DNA of 64,000 nt from Methylobacterium sp. NEAU K (GTDB lineage: Bacteria > Pseudomonadota > Alphaproteobacteria > Rhizobiales > Beijerinckiaceae): the NCBI RefSeq assembly GCF_030700285.1, contig NZ_JAUYZJ010000014.1:62001-126000 (forward strand), written 5' to 3'. The notes beneath the pieces were generated by a model. The model saw only the letters and a list, made by a program, of their open reading frames with translations. It was not told where the DNA came from and ran no database searches. Position numbers and translations under genes: made by a program. Positions 8,171 through 17,358 of this stretch are shown piece after piece (within the stretch, counting starts at the first letter, position 1; each line of letters opens with the position of its first letter).

Positions 8171-9916
8171 ATGACCGCATTGGCCAAGATTGTCCACACC
8201 GCCCCCGAGATCGATGCGGAGCCGGACCTGACCGACGGCTTCCACCTCGTCATCGACGCGCTGAAGCTCAACGGCATCGAGACGATCTACGGCGTCCCGG
8301 GCATCCCGATCACCGATCTCGGCCGCATGGCGCAGGCCGAGGGCCTGCGGGTGATCTCGTTCCGGCACGAGCAGCACGCCGGCAACGCGGCGGCGATCGC
8401 GGGCTTCCTTACGAAGAAGCCCGGCATCTGCCTCACGGTCTCGGCGCCGGGCTTCCTGAACGGCCTCACCGCGCTCGCCAACGCCACCACGAACTGCTTC
8501 CCGATGATCCTGATCTCGGGCTCGTCCGAGCGTGAGATCGTCGACCTCCAGCAGGGCGACTACGAGGAGATGGATCAGCTCGCCATCGCCAAGCCCCTGT
8601 GCAAGGCGGCCTTCCGGGTGCTGCACGCGGCCGATATCGGCATCGGCGTCGCCCGGGCGATCCGGGCCGCCTGCTCGGGCCGTCCGGGCGGCGTCTATCT
8701 CGACCTGCCGGCCAAGCTGTTCGCCCAGGTCATGGATGCCGAGGCCGGCCGGAACTCCCTCGTCAAGGTGATCGATCCGGCCCCGGCCCAGCGCCCCGCC
8801 CCCGACGCCATCAAGCGGGCGCTCGACGTTCTGAGATCGGCCCGCCGCCCGCTGATCGTGCTCGGCAAGGGCGCGGCCTACGCGCAGGCCGACGATGCGA
8901 TCCGCGCCCTCGTGGAGACGAGCGGCATCCCGTACGTGCCGATGAGCATGGCCAAGGGGCTCCTGCCCGACACGCACCCTCTCTCGGCCGGAGCGGCGCG
9001 CTCCACGGCCCTGAAGGATTCGGACGTGGTGCTGCTGATCGGCGCCCGCCTCAACTGGCTGCTGTCGCACGGCAAAGGCAAGACCTGGGGCGAGCCGGGC
9101 TCGACCAAGTTCATCCAGATCGACATCGAGCCCCGCGAGATGGATTCGAACGTCGAGATCGTCGCCCCCGTAGTCGGCGACATCGGCTCCTGCGTGCAGG
9201 CGCTCCTCGACGGCATGGGCCAGGGCTGGCAGCAGCCGCCGTCCGACTGGATCGACACGCTGAAGGCCAAGCGCGAGGCGAACATCGCCAAGATGGCCCC
9301 CAAGCTGATGAGCAACGCCTCGCCCATGACGTTCCACGCGGCGCTCGGGGCGCTGCGCACCATCGTGAAGGAGCGCCCGGACGCGATCCTGGTCAACGAG
9401 GGCGCCAACACCCTCGACCTCGCCCGAGGCATCATCGACATGTACCAGCCGCGCAAGCGGCTCGACGTCGGCACCTGGGGCATCATGGGCATCGGCATGG
9501 GCTTCGCCGTCGCGGCCGCAGTGGAGACGGGCAAGCCGGTCCTGTGCGTCGAGGGCGACAGCGCCTTCGGCTTCTCCGGCATGGAGGTCGAGACGATCTG
9601 CCGGTACGGGCTGCCGGTGTGCATCGTCGTCTTCAACAACAACGGCATCTACCGCGGCACCGATGCCGACCCGACCGGACGGGATCCGGCGACGACGGTG
9701 TTCGTCAAGGATTCGCGCTACGACAAGATGATGGAGGCGTTCGGCGGCGACGGCTACCACGTCACCACGCCGGACGAGCTGACCCGCGCGGTCAACGCCG
9801 CGATGGATTCAGGCCGGCCTGCGCTCATCAACGCGGTGATCGATCCGGCCGCGGGCAGCGAGAGCGGCAATATCGGCAGCCTGAACCCGCAGAGCGGCAT
9901 CAAGAGGAAAGTGTGA
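8171..9916 (+). CDS. oxc: Oxalyl-CoA decarboxylase
   Basis: A 581-residue thiamine-diphosphate enzyme that converts oxalyl-CoA to formyl-CoA and CO2. The N-terminal TPP-binding domain has the catalytic Glu in [13 protein letters not shown] (E67). The C-terminal domain has the TPP/Mg motif starting GDSAFGFSG at 462 and ending in NNN at 489-491. Length and the [15 protein letters not shown] and NGIYRG blocks match Oxc. It works with formyl-CoA:oxalate CoA-transferase (frc, 13124-14374) in a cycle giving formate and CO2. It probably shares a transcript with the transporter just upstream. Confidence 0.95.
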   Translation: MTALAKIVHTAPEIDAEPDLTDGFHLVIDALKLNGIETIYGVPGIPITDLGRMAQAEGLRVISFRHEQHAGNAAAIAGFLTKKPGICLTVSAPGFLNGLTALANATTNCFPMILISGSSEREIVDLQQGDYEEMDQLAIAKPLCKAAFRVLHAADIGIGVARAIRAACSGRPGGVYLDLPAKLFAQVMDAEAGRNSLVKVIDPAPAQRPAPDAIKRALDVLRSARRPLIVLGKGAAYAQADDAIRALVETSGIPYVPMSMAKGLLPDTHPLSAGAARSTALKDSDVVLLIGARLNWLLSHGKGKTWGEPGSTKFIQIDIEPREMDSNVEIVAPVVGDIGSCVQALLDGMGQGWQQPPSDWIDTLKAKREANIAKMAPKLMSNASPMTFHAALGALRTIVKERPDAILVNEGANTLDLARGIIDMYQPRKRLDVGTWGIMGIGMGFAVAAAVETGKPVLCVEGDSAFGFSGMEVETICRYGLPVCIVVFNNNGIYRGTDADPTGRDPATTVFVKDSRYDKMMEAFGGDGYHVTTPDELTRAVNAAMDSGRPALINAVIDPAAGSESGNIGSLNPQSGIKRKV

Positions 9917-10007
9917 AGCGCGTTGCTTCGTCTCTCCGGAAGCTAGTTTGGCCGCACGATCTCAATCGAGCACCAAGCTAGAGGGCCGGATATCCTCATC
10001 TCCCTCT

Positions 10008-10124
10008 CATCCTGGGGTGCCGAGCGGTCGAAGATCGCTCGGCCTCAAGGCAGGACTCCAGGGATTGCCGCGACGCCCGGAGGCCTTCTTCGCGCCTTGC
10101 GCTGCGTACAAGCACCTCAGGATG
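10008..10124. repeat. 117-bp intergenic palindromic repeat with 13-bp terminal inverted repeats
   Basis: The ends CATCCTGGGGTGC and GCACCTCAGGATG are inverted repeats matching at 12 of 13 positions. Inside, GCCGAGCG and CGCTCGGC form a further 8-bp stem. The element fills the middle of the 358-nt gap (9917-10274) between oxc and the solute-binding protein gene. Non-coding, short and palindromic, it looks like a REP- or MITE-class repeat. No second full copy was seen here. The rest of the gap holds a GC-rich inverted repeat near 10198-10216 and no gene. Confidence 0.55.
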
Positions 10125-10274
10125 CGGTCGAGGGCGGGACATCCGGAGTCGAAAAGACCCTGAATCCCGGGATGACGTAACCGGCCGACCGGTGGATCGG
10201 GGCCGCCGCCGGCCCCTCTCCTTGGCCCGCCCCATGCTAAGCTCAGGCGATTCTCACCGCACGGGCGAGCCGAC

Positions 10275-11846
10275 ATGCTGACCAGACGATCCTTCGTGGC
10301 CCTGTCCGGCGCCGCCCTCGCCGCCCCGGCTCTGGCACAGGGCACGGCCTCCCGGGTTCTGAAATTCATTCCGCAAGCCGACCTCACGGTGCTCGATCCG
10401 ATCTGGACCACCGCCTACGTGACCCGGAACCACGGTCTCGCGGTGTTCGATACGCTCTACGGGATCGATGCCACCTACGCGCCGCAGCCGCAGATGGTGG
10501 CCGGCCACAACGTCGAGGACGATGGCAAGCTGTGGCGGCTGACGCTGCGGCCCGGCCTGAAATTCCACGACGGTACGCCGGTGCTCGCCCGCGACTGCGT
10601 CGCCAGCATCGCGCGCTGGGGCAAGCGCGACCCGATGGGCCAGACGCTGATGGCCTATACGGACGAACTCTCGGCGCCCGACGACCGGACGATCCGGTTC
10701 CGGCTCAAGAAGCCCTTCCCGCTCCTGCCGGACGCGCTCGGCAAGGTCGGGTCTCCGATCTGCGCCATGATGCCGGAGCGGCTGGCCAGGACGGACGCCT
10801 TCACGCAGATCACCGAGATGGTCGGGAGCGGGCCGTTCCGCTTCAAGGCGGACGAGCGGATGGTTGGCGCGCGCGTCGTCTACGAGCGCTTCGACGGCTA
10901 CGTCCCGCGCGAGGGCGGTGCGCCGCAATGGACCTCAGGACCCAAGCACGCCTTCCTCGACCGGGTCGAGTGGCATGTCATCCCCGACCAGGCGACCGCT
11001 GCCTCGGCCATGCAGACGGGCGAGATGGACTGGTGGGAGCAGCCGCCATCCGACCTCGTGCCCACTCTCGGGGGCCTGAAGACGGCCATCACGGACCCGA
11101 CCGGCAAGATCGGCTGCCTGCGCATGAACCAGCTGCTGCCGCCCTTCGACAACCCGGCGATCCGCCAAGTGCTGCTCAAGGTGGTCGACCAGACCGACTT
11201 CATGCAGGCGGTGACCGGCACGGACCCCAAGCTCATCCATGTGCCGACGGGATTCTTCTGCCCCGGCATGCCGATGGCGAGCGACGTCGGCCTCGATGTC
11301 CTGACCAGCACGCGCGACTACGAAGGTGCCAAGCGGGCGCTCGCGGCGGCCGGCTACAAGGGCGAGAAGGTGGTGCTGATGGGCGCCTCGGACTTCCCGA
11401 GCCTGAAGGCGCTCGCCGACGTGGCGGCCGACATGCTCACCCGCGCCGGCTTCAATGTCGACTACCAGATCATGGATTGGGGTTCGGTGGTCCAGCGGCG
11501 CGCCAAGCGGGACCCGATCGCTCAGGGCGGGTGGAGCGCCTTCTGCACCTTCTGGTCCGGGCTCGACCAGGCCGATCCGGCGGTCAGCGCCTTCCTGCGG
11601 GGGACGGGCCCGAACGCCGCGATCGGCTGGCCGACCAGCGAACCCATCGAGGCACTGCGCCAGGACTGGCTGGATGCGGCGGATCTCCCCGGCCGGAAGA
11701 AGCTTGCGGACGACCTGCAGCGGCAGGCTTTCTCCGATCTGCCCTACCTGCCCCTCGGCCAGTATTTCGATCAAACGTCGTTCAAGCCCTCCCTGACGGG
11801 CGTGCTCGACGGCGTGCCGGTCTTCTGGAACGTAAGAAAGAGCTGA
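10275..11846 (+). CDS. ABC transporter substrate-binding protein, family 5 (peptide/nickel type)
   Basis: A 523-residue periplasmic binding protein. The N-terminus MLTRRSFVALSGAALAAPALA is an export signal with a Tat-like RR pair, cleaved near 22. The body has the family 5 signature region (LRPGLKFHDGTPV, then SIARWGKRDP) and ends at the usual length. Such proteins deliver peptides, opines, nickel or other solutes to Opp/Dpp-type permeases. No permease or ATPase gene is adjacent, so this is an orphan receptor. Its position between oxc and frc may be coincidental. The ligand is unknown. Confidence 0.82.
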   Translation: MLTRRSFVALSGAALAAPALAQGTASRVLKFIPQADLTVLDPIWTTAYVTRNHGLAVFDTLYGIDATYAPQPQMVAGHNVEDDGKLWRLTLRPGLKFHDGTPVLARDCVASIARWGKRDPMGQTLMAYTDELSAPDDRTIRFRLKKPFPLLPDALGKVGSPICAMMPERLARTDAFTQITEMVGSGPFRFKADERMVGARVVYERFDGYVPREGGAPQWTSGPKHAFLDRVEWHVIPDQATAASAMQTGEMDWWEQPPSDLVPTLGGLKTAITDPTGKIGCLRMNQLLPPFDNPAIRQVLLKVVDQTDFMQAVTGTDPKLIHVPTGFFCPGMPMASDVGLDVLTSTRDYEGAKRALAAAGYKGEKVVLMGASDFPSLKALADVAADMLTRAGFNVDYQIMDWGSVVQRRAKRDPIAQGGWSAFCTFWSGLDQADPAVSAFLRGTGPNAAIGWPTSEPIEALRQDWLDAADLPGRKKLADDLQRQAFSDLPYLPLGQYFDQTSFKPSLTGVLDGVPVFWNVRKS

Positions 11847-11860
11847 ACGGAGCCGGCGCC

Positions 11861-13042
11861 TCAGGCGGGGACCGGGTCCGAGAGGGCTCGGCCTCGCTCG
11901 GTGCCGCCGAACGGCCCGGCATCGGCCATCAGCGCCGGAATCAGATCCGTCTGCGAGACGATCCCCACCAGCCGGCCGTCCGCATCGGCCACCGGCAGAT
12001 GGTGCTGGGCCGCCTCCGACATCCGGAGCACGAGCTCGGCCACCGGCGTGTCCGGACCCACGGGCGCGACCGTGCTCATGATGTCGGCGGCGCAGCCGTG
12101 GGGCGCGCGCCCCCGCTCGATCGTCAGGATCAGGCGGCGGCCCAGGCCGAGGCGCGGGCCGCTCCGGTCCCAGGTGGCCTTGTCGAGGATGTCGGTCTGG
12201 GTGACCATCCCGAGCACCCGGGCGCGCTCGTCGGTGACCGGGAGCGCCTTGATCCGGTGCCGGCGCAGCAGGCGCAGGGCCTCGGCGAGCGGCGCCTCGG
12301 GCGCGACCGCGATCACGTCCCGGGACATGATCGCCGCGCAGGTGGTCTGCCCGGAACGCCGGCCGTAGACCCGCATCTGCACCCGCCGCAGGATCTGCTC
12401 CAGATCGCTGCGGTCGACGTCGAGCAGCTGGTCGAAATCCTCCAGCGCCGCATCGAGGTCCGACGCCCGGAACCCGAGCCGCGCCGCGGGTGACGGATCC
12501 GAGGTCCGCGGCCCGGCCGGGCGCAGATGCGGGTAGGCGCGGCCCGTGAGGTTGTTGAACAGCAGGGCGGCGGTCAGGAGCAGCAGCGAGTTGGCCCCGA
12601 CGGGCCACAGCACGAAGCCGTAGCCGAGGTCGTGGATCGCCGGCCCGCCGAGGACGGCCGTGAGGGCGACGGCCCCGCTCGGCGGGTGCAGGCAGCGCAG
12701 GGCGATCATGAAGGCGATGGCCACCCCGATGGCGCACGCGGCGGCGACGAACGGATCGGCCACCCATTGGGCCGCCGTGACGCCGACCAGCGCGGCCACC
12801 AGGTTGCCGCCGAGGATCGACCAGGGCTGCGCCAGCGGGCTCGCCGGGACGGCGAAGAGCAGCACCGCCGAGGCGCCCATCGGGGCAATCAGGACGGGCA
12901 GCGCCGCGTCGGTTCCGACGGATGCGCGGCTGATCAGCCCTGTCGCCAGGATGCCCAACAGGGCGCCCGCGGCCGCGCGCAGCCGCTCGCGCTTGCTGAC
13001 CGGAGCCAAGTCCGGCAGGAGGCGGCTCAGGAATGGGCGCAT
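11861..13042 (-). CDS. HPP-family membrane protein with two C-terminal CBS domains
   Basis: A 393-residue protein. Residues 20-165 hold four to five membrane helices and the family motif HPPSGAVAL (HPP at 119-121). The cytoplasmic part has two CBS domains, about 238-290 (IMSRDVIAVAP to MVTQTDIL) and 318-370 (IMSTVAPVGP to IVSQTDLI), which usually bind adenine nucleotides. HPP proteins are thought to move anions, with nitrite reported in cyanobacteria and plants. The CBS pair suggests energy-state gating. It lies in the oxalate block with frc upstream on the same strand, separated by a terminator, so it may have its own promoter. Substrate unknown. Confidence 0.8.
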   Translation of the reverse strand: MRPFLSRLLPDLAPVSKRERLRAAAGALLGILATGLISRASVGTDAALPVLIAPMGASAVLLFAVPASPLAQPWSILGGNLVAALVGVTAAQWVADPFVAAACAIGVAIAFMIALRCLHPPSGAVALTAVLGGPAIHDLGYGFVLWPVGANSLLLLTAALLFNNLTGRAYPHLRPAGPRTSDPSPAARLGFRASDLDAALEDFDQLLDVDRSDLEQILRRVQMRVYGRRSGQTTCAAIMSRDVIAVAPEAPLAEALRLLRRHRIKALPVTDERARVLGMVTQTDILDKATWDRSGPRLGLGRRLILTIERGRAPHGCAADIMSTVAPVGPDTPVAELVLRMSEAAQHHLPVADADGRLVGIVSQTDLIPALMADAGPFGGTERGRALSDPVPA

Positions 13043-13063
13043 CGGATCCGGATCTCGAACACG

Positions 13064-13090
13064 AAAAGGACGGCGCGGAGCGCGCCGTCC
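13064..13090 (-). terminator. Rho-independent terminator after frc
   Basis: On the minus strand GGACGGCGC pairs with GCGCCGTCC around a short loop and is followed by TTTT. It lies about 35 nt past the frc stop codon and 22 nt before the HPP-CBS start. It should end the PAS-frc transcript and uncouple the HPP gene. Confidence 0.75.
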
Positions 13091-13123
13091 CGTTTCAGGA
13101 TAGCAGAGGTCGGGGGCCGCGGG

Positions 13124-14374
13124 TCAGACTGCGCGAGCCTCGTGCATCGCCTGGATCTGATCGGGCGTGTAGCCGAGGCCGGCCAGCACCTCGTCGGTGT
13201 GCTCGCCCAGCAGCGGCGAGGCCTTCACCTCGACTTTCATGTCGGAGAACTTGATCGGGCTGCCGACGGTCAGGTAGCTGCCGAGCTTGGGATGCGGGAC
13301 CTCGACCACGGTGCCGCTCGCGCGGAGGGACTTGTCCTCGGCGATCTCCTTCATGGACAGCACCGGCGCGCAGGGAATGTCGTAGGTGCGCAGGATGTCG
13401 ACCGCCTCGAACTTGGTCTTGTCGGCGAGCCATTCCTCGATGGTCTTGAAGATGTCGAAGATCTTGTCCTGCCGGGCCCGGGCGGTGTTGTAGGCCGGAT
13501 CCGTGATCCACTCCTCGCGGCCCAGAACCTTGCAGATCGGCGCCCAGGCATGGCCCTGGATCGTGAAGTAGATGTAGGCGTTCGGGTCGGTCTCCCAGCC
13601 CTTGCACTTCAGCACCCACCCCGGCTGACCGCCGCCGCCCGCGTTGCCGCCCCGCGGCACCACGTCCGAGAACTCCCCGTGCGGGTATTGCGGATATTCC
13701 TCGAGGTAGCCGAGTGCATCCAGGCGCTGCTGGTCGCGCAGCTTCACCCGGCAGAGGTTGATCACCGAATCCTGCATCGACACGGCGACCTTCTGGCCCG
13801 TCCCGGTCTTGTTCTTCTGATGGAGCGCGGTGAGGATCCCGATGGCGAGATGCATGCCGGTGTTGGAATCGCCGAGCGCGGCGGCGCTGACGGTCGGCGG
13901 CCCGTCCCAGAAGCCCGTGGTCGAGGCGGCGCCGCCTGCGCACTGGGCGACGTTCTCGTAGACCTTCAGGTCCTCGTAGTGATGACCGTCCGAGAAGCCC
14001 TTCACCGAGGCGAGGATCATGCCCGGGTTCAGCTCCTGGATGCGTGCCCAGGAAAAGCCCATCCGGTCGAGCGCCCCGGGGCCGAAATTCTCGACCATCA
14101 CGTCGGAATCCTGGATCAGCTTCTCCAGCACCTCCTTGCCGGCCTGGGTCTTGGTGTCGAGGGTCAGTGAACGCTTGTTGGAATTGAGCATCGTGAAATA
14201 GAGCGCGTCCGCGTCCTCGACGTGGCGCAGCTGCGTGCGGGTGACGTCGCCGGCGCCGGGACGCTCGACCTTGATCACGTCGGCGCCGAACCACGCCAGC
14301 AGCTGCGTGCAGGCCGGACCCGCCTGGACGTGGGTGAAATCGATGATCTTGATCCCTTCCAGCGGCTTGCTCAT
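13124..14374 (-). CDS. frc: Formyl-CoA:oxalate CoA-transferase
   Basis: A 416-residue class III CoA-transferase (CaiB/BaiF family) that moves CoA from formyl-CoA to oxalate, giving oxalyl-CoA and formate. The catalytic aspartate is D169 in [10 protein letters not shown], the same number as in the Oxalobacter enzyme. The glycine loop GGGGQPGW characteristic of true Frc, rather than carnitine or succinyl transferases, is present. [20 protein letters not shown] is also strongly Frc-like. With oxc it completes the oxalate cycle. It is downstream of the PAS gene in the same orientation with a 58-nt gap, and followed by a good terminator. Confidence 0.95.
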   Translation of the reverse strand: MSKPLEGIKIIDFTHVQAGPACTQLLAWFGADVIKVERPGAGDVTRTQLRHVEDADALYFTMLNSNKRSLTLDTKTQAGKEVLEKLIQDSDVMVENFGPGALDRMGFSWARIQELNPGMILASVKGFSDGHHYEDLKVYENVAQCAGGAASTTGFWDGPPTVSAAALGDSNTGMHLAIGILTALHQKNKTGTGQKVAVSMQDSVINLCRVKLRDQQRLDALGYLEEYPQYPHGEFSDVVPRGGNAGGGGQPGWVLKCKGWETDPNAYIYFTIQGHAWAPICKVLGREEWITDPAYNTARARQDKIFDIFKTIEEWLADKTKFEAVDILRTYDIPCAPVLSMKEIAEDKSLRASGTVVEVPHPKLGSYLTVGSPIKFSDMKVEVKASPLLGEHTDEVLAGLGYTPDQIQAMHEARAV

Positions 14375-14432
14375 CTGGCGTTCTCCCTGTGCGCGTTGAT
14401 GATTGCGGTCTTCGGACGGTCCCGTCGGTGGA

Positions 14433-14894
14433 TCAGGATCCGTTCGGAGCGGCTTCGAGTTCGGCCACGCGCTGGCGCAGGCGCTTTTCCTCGGCCCAGC
14501 GCTCGGTCTCGTCGCGGATCACCGCGACGATCCCGGTCACCCGGTCCGCAGCGTCCCGCACCATGCCGACCGTGAAGGCGATGGAGAGCTGGCTTCCGTC
14601 CTTGTGGATCGCCGGCACCCGCAGGGTCTCGGCCCCGTAGCGGGTCACGCCGGTGCGCATCGTCTTGGCGTAGCCATCCCAGTGGCGCCGGCGATGGCGC
14701 TCGGGCGTGATCAGGTCGAGGGTCCGGCCGAGGGCCTCCGCGGCGGCGAAGCCGAAGATCCGCTCGGCCGCCGGGTTCCAGACCGTGATCGAACCGTGCG
14801 GATCCGCCACCACCACGGCGTCGCCGATCGCCTCGACGAGCCCGGCGAGGTCGTCCGGCAACGGACGCGCCGCCATGGCCTCAGCGTCCGGCAC
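14433..14894 (-). CDS. Single PAS-domain protein upstream of frc
   Basis: A 153-residue soluble protein made of one PAS domain (about 20-130: [25 protein letters not shown]) and a short C-terminal coiled segment ([20 protein letters not shown]). There is no kinase, GGDEF or DNA-binding domain, so it may sense a ligand or redox state and act through a partner. It precedes frc with 58 nt between, probably as one operon with the operator candidate at 15060-15075. The start may be GTG at 14894 or ATG at 14876; neither has a strong ribosome-binding site. Confidence 0.72.
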   Translation of the reverse strand: MPDAEAMAARPLPDDLAGLVEAIGDAVVVADPHGSITVWNPAAERIFGFAAAEALGRTLDLITPERHRRRHWDGYAKTMRTGVTRYGAETLRVPAIHKDGSQLSIAFTVGMVRDAADRVTGIVAVIRDETERWAEEKRLRQRVAELEAAPNGS

Positions 14895-15059
14895 GGAAGA
14901 GTCCCGACGCCGGTGGGCGCAGGCAGGAGCCGATCCACACGCGCGGTCCGCCGGAACGACCGAAACGCGGATCCATCATTGGGGATCTCCCTGTCGATTG
15001 CGGCGCTAAAGTTCCAGGCCGCTCGGATCGCAGCACCGGCCGCCGCCTCGTTCGTTGGT

Positions 15060-15075
15060 ATTTGGTATGCCAAAT
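15060..15075. promoter_or_regulatory. Perfect palindrome ATTTGGTATGCCAAAT, GntR-type operator candidate
   Basis: ATTTGG and CCAAAT flank TATG. The TTGGTAT-x-CCAA form resembles operators of FadR/VanR-type GntR regulators (family knowledge). It lies in the 392-nt gap between the PAS-frc operon (leftward) and kpsT-like gene (rightward), 166 nt upstream of the PAS start. No regulator gene of this family is in the window. The rest of the gap shows no gene. Confidence 0.5.
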
Positions 15076-15286
15076 GTGGAATGCCGTCAACGGTCGAGAT
15101 CGGAAGATGCATTTTGTTGCTGCAGCGGCCGGATCGCCACGATGGGATCGGGGCACGGAGACGGTGCGACCGCGGGCGGTGATGCACCGTAAGCCTTCTC
15201 AGATTCGCCGCTTTCCGCGGGCAGGAGCCGGCCGGCCCTGACAGCACGGACCGGCAATTCGGCAATCCGCCCTGGAGACCTTCCCG

Positions 15287-15940
15287 GTGATCCGCTTCGA
15301 GAAAGTCAGCAAGATCTACCGCACCGACGGCCACAAGCGGACGATCCTGGAGCAGGTGTCGTTCACTCTGAAGCCGGGCATCTCGTACGGCATCCTGGGC
15401 ATCAACGGGGCCGGCAAGTCGACCACGATGCGGCTCATCGCCGGAACCGAGGACCCGACCCGGGGCAGGATCCATCGCGGGCTGCGCATTTCGTGGCCGC
15501 TGGGCTTTGCCGGCGGCTTCCATCCGAAGATGACCGGCCGCGACAACGTCATGTTCGTGGCGCGAATCTACGGCGAGGATCCGCGCCGCGTGCTCGACTT
15601 CGTCGAGGATTTCTCCGAACTCGGCAGCTACCTCGACGTGCCGATCTACACCTACTCGTCGGGCATGGGCGCCCGCCTCGCCTTCGGCATGAGCATGGCG
15701 ATCCCGTTCGACTGCTACCTGATCGACGAGATCACCTCGGTGGGGGACGCCCGCTTCTCCAAGCGCTGCGACGAGGTGTTCTCCCAGCGTCGCAAGAACG
15801 CGGACATCATCATGGTGTCCCACTCGATGGAGACGATCCGGCAGTGGTGCTCGCAGGGGCTCGTCCTGCTCAACGGGCGCGCGATCATCTACGAGGACGT
15901 CAACGACGCGATCGAGGTCTACCGGCGCCTGAACGCCTGA
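15287..15940 (+). CDS. Capsular polysaccharide export ATP-binding protein (KpsT/CtrD-like)
   Basis: A 217-residue ABC ATPase of the ABC-2 polysaccharide export type. Walker A GINGAGKS at 38-45, a short signature region YSSGMGARLAFG near 123-134, and Walker B CYLIDEI near 143-149 are visible. The SSGM signature in place of LSGGQ is typical of KpsT, CtrD and RkpJ. It would energise export of a lipid-linked capsule chain through a KpsM-type permease, but no such permease is in the window. The start is GTG. The next gene, 142 nt downstream, is a KpsE-like chain-export protein, so the pair is functionally linked. Confidence 0.85.
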   Translation: MIRFEKVSKIYRTDGHKRTILEQVSFTLKPGISYGILGINGAGKSTTMRLIAGTEDPTRGRIHRGLRISWPLGFAGGFHPKMTGRDNVMFVARIYGEDPRRVLDFVEDFSELGSYLDVPIYTYSSGMGARLAFGMSMAIPFDCYLIDEITSVGDARFSKRCDEVFSQRRKNADIIMVSHSMETIRQWCSQGLVLLNGRAIIYEDVNDAIEVYRRLNA

Positions 15941-16082
15941 GCGAAACGGCTCGTCCTCCGGGCCGCGAAGACATGCTTTTGCCGCGTCCGCGTGCGAGTG
16001 GCATTCGACGCGAGCGGTTCGGCGCGGTCGAGAATCCGGCGACGGATCGACCCTCGAGGCCGGGGAGGCCGGGAATCAGGTC

Positions 16083-17324
16083 ATGAATATGGAGATCCGG
16101 AAAGCCGAGGGGCAGCCGGTCACGACCGCCGACCGCCAGCAGGCGATCACCGAGTCGCTGCGGCAGATCGCGCGCATGTCGCGCTTCGTCGACCGCAAGA
16201 AGGGCATCCGGTCCTACCAGAGCCACGTCAAGAACGATCCCTGGATCCCGATCCTGTTCGTGGTCTGCTTCGTGCTGCCGACCCTGGCCGGGGCGCTTTA
16301 CTTCGGGCTGATCGCCTCGGACCGCTACGTGACCGAGGCGCGGTTCGCGATCCGGCCGGCGATCGGCACGGCCGACAAAGCCACGCCGGACTCGGTCGGC
16401 ACCAACTCGGGCGTTCCAAACCAGATGGTGGCGCAGGACACGCTGATCACCAACGAGTACATCCTCAGCCGGCCGATGCTGGAGACGATCGAGGCGAAGC
16501 TGCCGATCAAGACGTGGTTCAGCCGCGACAGCATCGATTACTTCTCGCGCTTCGATCCCGAGAAGCCGATCGAGAAGTTCCTCCGATACTGGAAGCGGCG
16601 CGTGGGCGTCGATATCGAATCCGGCTCCGGCATCATGTCGCTGACCGTCGAGGCCTTCGACCCCGAGGAATCGCTCGCCATCGCGCAGGCCGTGATGAAG
16701 GAAGCCGAGCGGATGGTGAACGACCTCAGCGTGAAGGCGCGCGAGGACGCCGTCGCCGAGAGCACCCGCGAGTTGAAGCTCGCCGAAGAGCGTATGACCA
16801 AGATCCGCCTCGCCATGCGGGACCTGCGCAATCGCGAAGGCGTGCTCGACGCGCAGAAGTCGAACGAAGCCAACCTGAAGGTCGTATCCGAGCTGCGGGG
16901 CGCCCGCATCAACCTGGCCGTGCAGCTCGCGATCGGCCAGCGCGACCTAGGCCCGGAATCCCGCCGGATTATCGATATCAAGCAGCAGATCAAGGATCTG
17001 GACGAGAACATCGCCCGGATCGAGCGGCAATCCGCCAGCCAGGATCCGGAGCAGAAGCGCCTGCTCTCGGACGCGCTGACCCGGTTCGAAGCCCTCGAAA
17101 ACGATCGGAAGAACGCCGAGAAGTACTACCAGCAGGTTCTGACCGCCTATGAGCGGGCCCGCATCGTCGCGGCCCGGCAGATCGAGTTCTTCAGCCCGAT
17201 CGTCGAACCCGTAAAGGCGGAATCCTCGACCGAGCCGCGGCGGCTCCTGATGATCAGCCTGGTTACCGCCGGGGCCGCCGTGCTGTTCGCGGCCACGATG
17301 TTCGCCCGGAAGATGATGGCCTGA
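16083..17324 (+). CDS. Capsule export inner-membrane protein (KpsE/CtrB-like, PCP-3 family)
   Basis: A 413-residue inner-membrane protein. One membrane helix lies at about 54-78 (IPILFVVCFVLPTLAGALYFGL) and a second near the C-terminus (about 389-410). Between them is a long periplasmic region with coiled coils (about 215-330, rich in Glu, Arg, Leu). This two-helix plus coiled-coil plan is that of KpsE/CtrB/BexC polysaccharide co-polymerases, which bridge the ABC transporter to the outer-membrane channel. The coding region follows the KpsT-like gene. Start ATG at 16083 follows a GGAGGCCGGGAA-type region. Confidence 0.82.
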   Translation: MNMEIRKAEGQPVTTADRQQAITESLRQIARMSRFVDRKKGIRSYQSHVKNDPWIPILFVVCFVLPTLAGALYFGLIASDRYVTEARFAIRPAIGTADKATPDSVGTNSGVPNQMVAQDTLITNEYILSRPMLETIEAKLPIKTWFSRDSIDYFSRFDPEKPIEKFLRYWKRRVGVDIESGSGIMSLTVEAFDPEESLAIAQAVMKEAERMVNDLSVKAREDAVAESTRELKLAEERMTKIRLAMRDLRNREGVLDAQKSNEANLKVVSELRGARINLAVQLAIGQRDLGPESRRIIDIKQQIKDLDENIARIERQSASQDPEQKRLLSDALTRFEALENDRKNAEKYYQQVLTAYERARIVAARQIEFFSPIVEPVKAESSTEPRRLLMISLVTAGAAVLFAATMFARKMMA

Positions 17325-17358
17325 GGTCGGCGCCGATCCGCACCGGGTCGGGAACGAC

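Noticed and set aside
10198..10216. GC-rich inverted repeat before the solute-binding protein gene, possible terminator
   Set aside because: No T-run follows, and such GC palindromes are frequent in this genome.
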